From: Candidatus Latescibacter anaerobius SCGC AAA252-E07 | Lineage (GTDB): Bacteria; Latescibacterota; Latescibacteria; Latescibacterales; Latescibacteraceae | Length of the DNA stretch: 38,348 nt | Direction of reading: 5' to 3' | NCBI GenBank assembly: GCA_000403035.1 | Contig: AQSL01000148.1 | Coordinates: 1 to 38,348 of the forward strand | Shown: one piece after another, positions 32,218 to 38,348 of the stretch | Numbering within the stretch: the first letter of the stretch is position 1 | How the letters are laid out: every line of letters begins with the position of its first letter | The notes under the pieces: generated by a model | What the model was told of the DNA's origin: nothing | What the model saw: the letters and a program-made list of their open reading frames with translations, nothing else | The model's database searches: none | Position numbers and translations under genes: made by a program

Positions 32218-33000
32218 TTATACACCTTGCAATCTTTCATCAATGTTCCCGTCCGGAAGCATCCAATCCGGATGAAATTCACCACTTTCTTCCATTTGAT
32301 ACCTTACACAGTTTTCCCAGTCTCCCTGACAATACCGGTCTATCCATTCTTTTTGTAAGTAACCCTCTTCATAATATCTTTTCATCGGACATGACGGATA
32401 CCAAATGCAGTCGTATTCAAGCACTTTTAGTTTCTGATATTTTTCGACAATTCCTTTTTTAATGGAACTGTTATAAAGAACAACAGCCGGATGTGGCAAA
32501 GGAAATATTTTTCTTTCTCGTGTTACATAAAGGATGCCAAAAACAGTATGTAATTCCTTTTTAGGTGGTACCGTAATATCATTTTTTGAAAAAATATATC
32601 TTGTTGCATAATAACCCAATGGAACAAGTATCTCCGGATCAATTATTCCAATTTCCTTTTCCAGATAGATACTGCACATCTCAATTTCATCCTGTTTGGG
32701 TCTCCGGCATTTCGGAATCATACATTTGATGAGATTTGTCATGTAAATCTGTTTTCTATCAACAGTAGATTTTTCCACTAATTCATTGAATACTTTCCCC
32801 GATGGACCAACAAACATTTTTCCTTCTCTGTCTTCATTTTCTCCCGGGGCCTGTGCAATGATCATGAGTTTTGCATTGACGTTGCCTTCACCACAGAGAA
32901 CATTCTGTCTTGTCTCTGATAATCTGCATTTCCTGCATTTCCGGATATCTGAATTCAGATTTTCAATTCTCATCGAGAATATTTGTGATATAAATGCCAT
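32218..33000 (-). CDS. Family 4 uracil-DNA glycosylase with Cys-rich C-terminal extension
   Basis: This 260-residue DNA repair enzyme removes uracil. The 4Fe-4S cysteines are probably Cys22, Cys25, Cys93 or Cys98, and Cys109. The active-site motifs are AQAPGENEDREGKMFVGPSGK (43-63 region) and FPLPHP (166-171). Residues about 197-251 are not part of the usual fold. They carry four cysteines (198, 204, 224 and 231; C-x5-C-x19-C-x6-C) plus YCQGDWENCVRYQMEE, which looks like an added metal-binding or Fe-S module. It is co-transcribed with the MBL-fold gene. Confidence 0.9.
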   Translation of the reverse strand: MAFISQIFSMRIENLNSDIRKCRKCRLSETRQNVLCGEGNVNAKLMIIAQAPGENEDREGKMFVGPSGKVFNELVEKSTVDRKQIYMTNLIKCMIPKCRRPKQDEIEMCSIYLEKEIGIIDPEILVPLGYYATRYIFSKNDITVPPKKELHTVFGILYVTRERKIFPLPHPAVVLYNSSIKKGIVEKYQKLKVLEYDCIWYPSCPMKRYYEEGYLQKEWIDRYCQGDWENCVRYQMEESGEFHPDWMLPDGNIDERLQGV

Positions 33001-33257
33001 TTCTCAAAGCTATGTATGATCCAATTTTTCTGAATCTTAATAGTTGCGGCGTGAAGAATAATACACTTTAAATCCTAATTATATTTTTTTACTGAAAATT
33101 ATTCGAGATAATCCGATAATCTTATCTTGAACCTATTTTTAACATTATAAGTGTGATGAAAAACTCATATTTTTCTGTCTTGTCGACGAGACCGATGACA
33201 GTAACACAGTCACATATTACAAGCCGGGGTGGGTGAAAAGACTTTATCACCAGACTT

Positions 33258-34115
33258 TTAGAGTTTAATTATTTTACCAACACCGCTCTCAATAAATTCT
33301 CCTTTATATTCATCTTCGAATAACTCCCGGCAACGATCCCCTGAACAATGAGAAGGTGCTACCTTTATAACACCGATATCCCTGAATCCTTGTATAATAC
33401 TTCGTAGTTCCGCATCCGATGCACCGGATAAATGAAATCCACCCATTACCATACAGACAGGAGTATTCGGTATAATCTCTTTGGCTCTCTGTACAATTTT
33501 TACGATACCTGGATGGGCACATCCGGTGATTACTATTAGGCCCTGGCGAGTATGCAATAGTAAAGACTGTTCTTTGATCCATATACCCATCTCACCGGTG
33601 GTATAAGCATTCTCTGAAATTGTAATGGATTCTTTTACATCATGATATTCTGCTCCATAGGATTGTATCTTTTCTCTCCACGAATCCGGGAATGAAGCAG
33701 GAATATATACATTTACACTGCCATTATTCTGTAAAAAGCCCTCAAGCCCACCGACATGATCACCGTGAATGTGCGAAATAACCACGACATTTATTTCTTC
33801 CGGATTAATGCTCAATTTTTCCATGTTTGAAAGCAAGATAGAGCTATTACCCCCGGTGTCAAAAAGGATGGTTTGAGTCGGTGTCTTCACCACACAGCCA
33901 AATCCCCATCCAGTGGTTAAATCAGGATTGAACTGATAATTATCATAAACGACAAACATAGTAACCTGATCTTTTATCGGGAGAAAAGAAGGTTCTTCAT
34001 TTTGAGGTTCAACTCCATTTATTCTGTTTTCGCAAAAGCTAATAAAGAACATATCCATAATAGCGAAACTAATCAGGAGTATCAACGATTTAGATGTGAA
34101 AGATTTAGTATTCAA
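33258..34115 (-). CDS. Exported or membrane-anchored MBL-fold metallohydrolase (paralogue)
   Basis: This 285-residue protein is the same type as the MBL protein at 31520: SHIHGDHVGGL, TGCAHPGI, GGFHLSG and PSHCSGDRC occupy the same places. It differs by a hydrophobic N-terminal segment (about 9-30, SLILLISFAIMDMFFISFC), a likely signal anchor or lipoprotein-like leader. It would then act outside the cytoplasm. The glycosylase and its MBL partner lie downstream on the same strand; the 33001-33257 gap holds no gene. Confidence 0.88.
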   Translation of the reverse strand: MNTKSFTSKSLILLISFAIMDMFFISFCENRINGVEPQNEEPSFLPIKDQVTMFVVYDNYQFNPDLTTGWGFGCVVKTPTQTILFDTGGNSSILLSNMEKLSINPEEINVVVISHIHGDHVGGLEGFLQNNGSVNVYIPASFPDSWREKIQSYGAEYHDVKESITISENAYTTGEMGIWIKEQSLLLHTRQGLIVITGCAHPGIVKIVQRAKEIIPNTPVCMVMGGFHLSGASDAELRSIIQGFRDIGVIKVAPSHCSGDRCRELFEDEYKGEFIESGVGKIIKL

Positions 34116-34298
34116 GGTACATTCCCTTTTCCATTAAAAAATACCTTTATTGGCAAGAATTTCTAAATGAATTACTCGCAAATAAATGCTTCGTGATGCG
34201 ATTATCTTCATAACAACAGAATCCTTGGTATCTTTATTATCTGCGAGATAGTTCTCAATCATTGCAGCATGAATCACACATACCCAACTTGGTAATAT

Positions 34299-35264
34299 TC
34301 AATTTTTTATTGTTTCGAAAAGTTTTCTCATATAAAAATTTTTACCTTTATAATTGGTCTCAATTAACCTATTATCATTTAGCAACTTCTCAATTACCGA
34401 CCAATTCGCATGAGCCTTTGTCAGTAATTCATTTACTCCTTCTTCACGTATAGGATGAACAGAGGTAATACTGAGTATATCTTCTTCAATATTACCAGTG
34501 AATGCAAATGCATTCCCTTCATATCCAATGAGATATTCTATATCTATTCCATGTTCGGTAAAAATCTGATAGGCATTATTTATACTGTGTTCCGAAGCAG
34601 ATTTTACCCGCTTCTCCGCAGGCGGTCTTGTTGGTATTGATAGATAGCTTTTAGAAGGTTTTAACGTCGAAATGAAACGAGCGATCTTTTCAAACTCATC
34701 AGTTTTATCGTTAATATCATGAATGAGCATAGTTTCTGTTGTTAATTTACCATTGAAAGAATTTGCAAACTTTGAAATACCTTCAAGAATTTTATCATGT
34801 TGGAGCGTTTTGTGTGGTCTATCAACTTTTCGCCAGATATCCGGACTGACTGCATCAACTTTTACCGAAACCCAATCAGCCCGAGATACTTCGTTTCGAA
34901 CATCTTCTCTCCAGAAAAGTGTTGCGTTGGTTATGACAGCGATTTTTATATGCAATGATTTCAGCAGTTCAATCTCTTTGCCGATATTACAATCCAACGT
35001 TGGCTCTCCATCCGGAACGAATGAGAGATAATCTATATGTTCTCCTCTTTTTTGAGCCTCTCTTACTTGTTTCTCAACACTTTGTACAATTTCCTCCGTT
35101 ATATAAAATTCTTCACGGTTAACCTGCATATTGAGTGTTCTCCCTACCTGGCAGTATACACAGGAATACGTGCAAATTTTCGGCGGGATATTATTAATCC
35201 CTAAGCTTTGTCCCAAACGACGGGATGGGACTGGACCAAACGCGATCATGTTTGTAGAATTCAT
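34299..35264 (-). CDS. Radical SAM protein (COG0731-type)
   Basis: This 321-residue radical SAM enzyme carries the cluster motif CTYSCVYCQ (C-x3-C-x2-C, about 31-39). FGPVPSRRLGQSLGINNIP precedes it, a typical opening of the COG0731 branch. FVPDGEPTLD is the GGE-like SAM site. About 90 C-terminal residues are helical and may be a winged-helix. The family is related to wyosine-forming enzymes but is common in anaerobes with unknown substrates. ATG 35264 has GGAG upstream. Confidence 0.88.
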   Translation of the reverse strand: MNSTNMIAFGPVPSRRLGQSLGINNIPPKICTYSCVYCQVGRTLNMQVNREEFYITEEIVQSVEKQVREAQKRGEHIDYLSFVPDGEPTLDCNIGKEIELLKSLHIKIAVITNATLFWREDVRNEVSRADWVSVKVDAVSPDIWRKVDRPHKTLQHDKILEGISKFANSFNGKLTTETMLIHDINDKTDEFEKIARFISTLKPSKSYLSIPTRPPAEKRVKSASEHSINNAYQIFTEHGIDIEYLIGYEGNAFAFTGNIEEDILSITSVHPIREEGVNELLTKAHANWSVIEKLLNDNRLIETNYKGKNFYMRKLFETIKN

Positions 35265-35321
35265 GATTTATAACTCCATTAATTTATAACAGAATGGATT
35301 TCCTCTGAATATATAAATCTC

Positions 35322-35627
35322 TCAATAATTGCCCCAGATTGGATCATTACCGTAACGTTTATACAACCATTCTTCTTCAGAAAGGTATTTATCCACCTCT
35401 TCTTTTTTGAATGAGTACTTGTAGTTACTGCAATAATCGAGAATAATTCTGTAAGCATCTGTGATTTTTCTCGACATTTCTTCACAAACTTCATGTTTTT
35501 CCGAGCAATTGTCAGGATGCCATTTCTTTATCAGTCTTCGATAATTTGTTTTAATTCGTTCCATGGTTGCTGATTCCGGCAATTCTAAAATTGCCCTTAC
35601 TTCACTCATCAATTGATATTTATTCAT
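35322..35627 (-). CDS. J-domain (DnaJ-like) protein
   Basis: This 101-residue protein consists of little more than a J domain. The HPD motif is in IKKWHPDNCSE, flanked by helix II (MERIKTNYRRLIKK) and helix III (RKITDAYRIILDYC). It lacks the zinc-finger and substrate-binding parts of DnaJ and should act as an Hsp70 co-chaperone for a special client. The tail is Tyr/Trp-rich (EEWLYKRYGNDPIWGNY). It lies between the heme membrane protein and the radical SAM gene, all on the minus strand. Confidence 0.88.
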   Translation of the reverse strand: MNKYQLMSEVRAILELPESATMERIKTNYRRLIKKWHPDNCSEKHEVCEEMSRKITDAYRIILDYCSNYKYSFKKEEVDKYLSEEEWLYKRYGNDPIWGNY

Positions 35628-35670
35628 CTATACTCCACTATTATTTTATATTTATATAATGTCGCTGGCT

Positions 35671-36345
35671 TCACCGAATCAATCTGTTTCGACCTCTTCC
35701 TACACCAATTCCTCTTCCCCCGCCAATCCCTTTACCGCCGCCGCGACGAGGCTGTATTATTCTATAAAGTTCGTGTGGAGACATATTGTGTTTCTGAGCT
35801 ATTGACTTCAAGGTTTCATCAGTACTCTCTATTTTAATACCATAACTCTCAAGATTATATACGACCTCTTCATGTGACAAACCAAGATTTTGGATAAAAT
35901 TGTCTAATGTCATAAGCTCGGCATGAGGAATCGGTGCTCTTTCAATATCAGTATCCCACGATTCCTTTGTCGTTTCGCCTATATCCATTATTGTGCTGAA
36001 AGGTGGTATTCCGCCTATAGTAGCTCCAGTAATTATCCCTAATAGTATTACTGAGGCAACAAGCTCTTTTTTTAATCGAATTATTTTTTGTGCTTTACTC
36101 TTGAGATAGCTCATAAACGCTGCCCAATTAAGAGAAAAATGCACAGCAGCGGTAATCATGAAAACAAAACCAATGATCGTATGAACTGCGTCCCAATCAT
36201 CCTTGGATAGACCCGCTATTTTCCAGTTTATCCAATATGCCACTCGTCCGTGAGGCATGATGTAAAGTACAATTCCGGATAAAGAAAGAATGATAAATGA
36301 CAAAGCTAAAGTGATACTGACAAATCCCCTTGTTTTGAAATTCAT
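35671..36345 (-). CDS. DUF4405 heme-binding membrane protein with C-terminal helical domain
   Basis: This 224-residue protein has a b561-like half: about three membrane helices with SGIVLYIMPHGRVAYW, KDDWDAVHTIIGF and VHFSLNW, whose histidines are the expected heme ligands. A periplasmic or cytoplasmic domain follows (about 140-205). LMTLDNFIQNLGLSHEEVV and ETLKSIAQKHNMSPHELYRI there are repeated short helical motifs seen in related anaerobe proteins. The end is a Gly/Arg-rich tail (GKGIGGGRGIGVGRGRN). It is a likely electron-transfer partner for a membrane redox chain. Confidence 0.85.
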   Translation of the reverse strand: MNFKTRGFVSITLALSFIILSLSGIVLYIMPHGRVAYWINWKIAGLSKDDWDAVHTIIGFVFMITAAVHFSLNWAAFMSYLKSKAQKIIRLKKELVASVILLGIITGATIGGIPPFSTIMDIGETTKESWDTDIERAPIPHAELMTLDNFIQNLGLSHEEVVYNLESYGIKIESTDETLKSIAQKHNMSPHELYRIIQPRRGGGKGIGGGRGIGVGRGRNRLIR

Positions 36346-36400
36346 TTTTTCCCTCTCAATAAAATATTGTTATGTTATCAAACGTTTCATGCAACCAGTA

Positions 36401-36667
36401 TTATTTTTTACATGGAGGTGTATCACAGGGCACATCACGACCACAGCATGTTCTATCACTGCCGCAACTCGGAGCCCTTGTTGAACTGCGTTTATAGTCT
36501 GTCTCATAGAACCCGCTTCCTTTGAAAATTATACCGCCTCCCATACCGATCAAACGATGTACAGGTCCGCCGCATTCGGGACAGAGTTTCAACGGTTCAT
36601 CACTCATATTCTGAAACTTCTCAAAATGCTTCCCACACTTTTCGCATTCATATTCATATGTAGGCAT
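36401..36667 (-). CDS. FmdB-family zinc-ribbon protein (second copy)
   Basis: This 88-residue protein has MPTYEYECEKCGKHFEKF and LCPECGGPVHRLIG for the ribbon, then the conserved FKGSGFYETDY. A Cys-rich tail follows (SCGSDRTCCGRDVPCDTPPC; five Cys), which could bind more metal. It shares its type, not its tail, with the copy at 27481. It lies between the thiamine-binding and heme membrane genes on the same strand. Confidence 0.9.
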   Translation of the reverse strand: MPTYEYECEKCGKHFEKFQNMSDEPLKLCPECGGPVHRLIGMGGGIIFKGSGFYETDYKRSSTRAPSCGSDRTCCGRDVPCDTPPCKK

Positions 36668-36732
36668 TGTGTTTCCCCTTTTATATTATTTCATAAATTT
36701 GTTAATCCTACTTATACATTAACTTCATTTAT

Positions 36733-36999
36733 TCATGAACGATAATTCCCACTTGCCTCTTCAGGACATGCATTGGACATTTTGACTGACATAACCACCT
36801 CATATTCATCAGCAACACTTGTAAATGCGCTCCTGAGAACCGTAAAAACAGTATCAGAATCTCCCGTAATGCGCGTACTCATAGGTCCTGATACGATTCC
36901 CAGGTCACTATGCTTCAGCGCTTTCCAAAACTCCTTTATTGGCTTTGACAAATTGTTTATACGTAAAGGGTATAAACTCACTTCAGCTTGAATTTTCAT
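36733..36999 (-). CDS. Thiamine-binding (MTH1187/YkoF-type) protein
   Basis: This 88-residue ferredoxin-like-fold protein has EVSLYPLRINNLSKPIKEF, the IVSGPMSTRITGD core and a final MSVKMSNAC strand. MTH1187-type proteins bind thiamine or its pyrimidine precursor. ATG 36999 overlaps the stop of the methyltransferase (ATGA), showing co-translation. With thiamine pyrophosphokinase upstream it suggests thiamine salvage. Confidence 0.85.
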   Translation of the reverse strand: MKIQAEVSLYPLRINNLSKPIKEFWKALKHSDLGIVSGPMSTRITGDSDTVFTVLRSAFTSVADEYEVVMSVKMSNACPEEASGNYRS

Positions 37000-37684
37000 A
37001 ATTCCACACTCCCAACAACAAGTGTGCCGGTAGGCAGATATAACAGACGTCCAATCTTGTTTAAAATCGGTGCCATAAATAACATCCAATTCATAGGCGG
37101 AACAAATGCAGTCGAAAAAACGTTCGGTTCCCCATAAGGCCCCAGCATGTTTCTGAGCTGACTGGGGGAGAAAAACTGTGCATTTGAATATGGTTGTTTG
37201 CCATTCACTTTCCGTTTACGGTTGATGCTTGCGCAGCAATTCAATGCACCAAAAACAAGTTTCCCGTTTGAATGCCGTGTACAGCGCGCCATCTCAGAAA
37301 TAACACCTGCAGGATTCCTGACAAACTCAAGCGTAGTAATGGCGACAGAGACATCAAATGTTCCATCTTCAAAAGGTAAATGATGGGCATCAGCAACCAT
37401 AAACGAAACCTTGCGTACGTCTTTTTTATCAGCAACGCTGATCATCTCCGGGGAAACATCCACTCCGGTGACTGTAAAGCCCAGTTGGCTGAAAAAATCA
37501 CTCCAGTGCCCTGTACCGCATCCGACATCTAAAAGTTTTTCCCATTAACATTTTTTAAAAGGAGTTCACGAACAGCCTGTTTTTCCAGATGATCATACAT
37601 AGCCCCTTTTGCAGTATCATACCAGCGGTCATAGGTCTCTGCAAGAGGCTCAAAATCAAATGTACTTGGTTCCATTTCAATCAT
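36996..37684 (-). pseudogene. Class I SAM methyltransferase, interrupted by a -1 frameshift
   Basis: From ATG 37684 the frame reads MIEMEPSTFDFEPLAETYDR to a stop just after GKNF. Shifting frame within GGGAAAAAC (complement of 37536-37543) restores EKLLDVGCGTGHWSDFF, the SAM motif I, and continues without break through DAHHLPFEDGTFD to the stop at 36996. One missing base in the G or A run explains it. It starts one base after the thiamine pyrophosphokinase stop region. UbiE-like relatives are common. The break may be a true mutation or a sequencing or assembly error. Confidence 0.85.
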
Positions 37685-37688
37685 TGAC

Positions 37689-38321
37689 TTAATCAATCTT
37701 CCCCTGTTCTATATAGACCAGTAAAATCCCATATATAAACCATATGGTTGCGGTATCGCCGATCATTTCATTACTTATCCCACGGGTTCCCGGTATCATA
37801 TCCAGATCCTTGAGTTCATATTTCATTCCCTGTGAGTTGACTTTAGTTACCAGGGATCCGAAGGGGATAAGTGATACAATTGAACCGGGTTTGCCGTAAA
37901 GAGTGTGTTTTTTTGAAGAATCGAGAGCTACCAATTTGCCATTATCATCCAAAATTTCTATACGCCCCGGATATTTTACTGCCAATTCGATATTCCCCAG
38001 TGTATGATCGATCCGGCCGCCAAGCCCTCCAAAAAGAAGTATCTTATTGCAACCACTGAGAATAGCACGATCAACAGCGAGTTCCGTATCTGTCTTATTT
38101 TTATCCTGCGGCCATACAGCCCGTTCAATATTTTTGTCATTCTCCCATGGCGGAGATGTCAGTGAATCCATGTCGCCGACAAGCAGGTGAGGCTTTAACC
38201 CGAGAGTTGCAATATGCTTTGAACCCCCATTGGCACCGATGATAAGATCGCATGTTTGCGCTATCTCTTTGATGTTCTTACTATATGTTAGTTTGCCATT
38301 GGCAAAAACGCATGCTGTCAT
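37689..38321 (-). CDS. Thiamine pyrophosphokinase (thiamine diphosphokinase)
   Basis: This 210-residue enzyme transfers pyrophosphate from ATP to thiamine to make TPP. Hallmarks are DLIIGANGG (usual ADGG), HLLVGDMDSL (Asp50 and Asp52), DKNKTDTELA and GGLGGRIDHTLGN, all in the catalytic domain. The C-terminal thiamine-binding beta sandwich contains SIVSLIPFG. It opens the set thiamine pyrophosphokinase, methyltransferase, thiamine-binding protein. The start lies inside the terminal repeat, so the gene is complete at this end and again begins at 1-68. Confidence 0.93.
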   Translation of the reverse strand: MTACVFANGKLTYSKNIKEIAQTCDLIIGANGGSKHIATLGLKPHLLVGDMDSLTSPPWENDKNIERAVWPQDKNKTDTELAVDRAILSGCNKILLFGGLGGRIDHTLGNIELAVKYPGRIEILDDNGKLVALDSSKKHTLYGKPGSIVSLIPFGSLVTKVNSQGMKYELKDLDMIPGTRGISNEMIGDTATIWFIYGILLVYIEQGKID

Positions 38322-38348
38322 GTATCCGTACCCCGTTTACACTATTTC
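38254..38348. repeat. Right copy of the exact 95-bp terminal direct repeat
   Basis: Identical to bases 1-95. Joining 38253 to 1 keeps the thiamine pyrophosphokinase frame intact and places the URO-D-family gene just upstream of it on the same strand. Confidence 0.95.

Noticed and set aside
1..38348. CRISPR array or toxin-antitoxin/defence system
   Set aside because: No regularly spaced direct repeats and no recognisable cas, restriction or toxin genes were seen on either strand.

Overview
The window looks like part of the genome of an uncultured anaerobic, Gram-negative-type bacterium from a little-studied phylum. Uroporphyrinogen-decarboxylase-like (URO-D) genes, a secreted cupin protein, an SSS symporter and a RuBisCO-like protein together are a combination I associate with sediment or groundwater candidate phyla such as Latescibacterota; this is inference, and the phylum cannot be fixed from sequence reading alone. 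The 4Fe-4S, NifX-like, CooT-like and corrinoid-activator genes point to anaerobic metal and redox metabolism. The first 95 bases are repeated exactly as the last 95. The thiamine pyrophosphokinase gene reads straight through that join, so the sequence behaves as a closed circle of 38,253 unique bases. No plasmid replication or partition gene is visible, and the cargo (dnaE, a tRNA gene, rmuC) is chromosomal in character. The circle may therefore be an assembly product, a tandem amplification or an excised circle.

Layout. 0-8.2 kb: housekeeping. A URO-D-family gene, a ~450-bp nested palindromic element, dnaE, rmuC, small proteins, a cyclophilin-like protein and tRNA-Ala(CGC). 8.2-8.8 kb: a tyrosine-integrase remnant against the tRNA 3' end. 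8.8-17.4 kb: a more GC-rich segment with a secreted four-cupin protein and a minus-strand catabolic operon. In transcription order the operon holds a truncated glucuronate-isomerase-like fragment, a cupin, a mannitol-dehydrogenase-like enzyme, a RuBisCO-like protein, a PfkB kinase, a URO-D relic, an SSS symporter and a second URO-D relic. 17.4-18.8 kb: a scar with an IS3/IS481-type transposase fragment, inverted repeats and a tRNA T-arm-like hairpin.

18.8-23.9 kb: a sigma-54 activator (PAS with four cysteines, AAA+, Fis HTH), followed by a sigma-54 promoter with palindromic upstream sites. Downstream lie a NifX-like protein, a DUF89 phosphatase, two DUF5320-type Gly-rich proteins, a ferredoxin with a basic Gly-rich head and a flavin split-barrel protein. 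23.9-34.1 kb: AT-rich minus-strand genes. They encode a truncated corrinoid-reductive-activator (RACo-like) protein, methyltransferases, ferredoxins, a second NifX-like protein, an FmdB zinc ribbon, a thioredoxin with a WCMPC site, a DUF1638 protein, TrmO, a CooT-like nickel protein, an MFS carrier, two related MBL-fold hydrolases and a family-4 uracil-DNA glycosylase with a Cys-rich tail. 34.3-38.3 kb: a radical SAM enzyme, a J-domain protein, a DUF4405 heme membrane protein, a second FmdB protein and a thiamine locus (thiamine-binding protein, frameshifted methyltransferase, thiamine pyrophosphokinase).

How the genes work together. The central operon reads as uptake, oxidation, phosphorylation and RuBisCO-like cleavage or isomerisation of a sugar acid or polyol, but it is decaying at both ends. 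The AT-rich island reads as metal-cluster and corrinoid housekeeping, with at least its first part under a dedicated sigma-54 activator.
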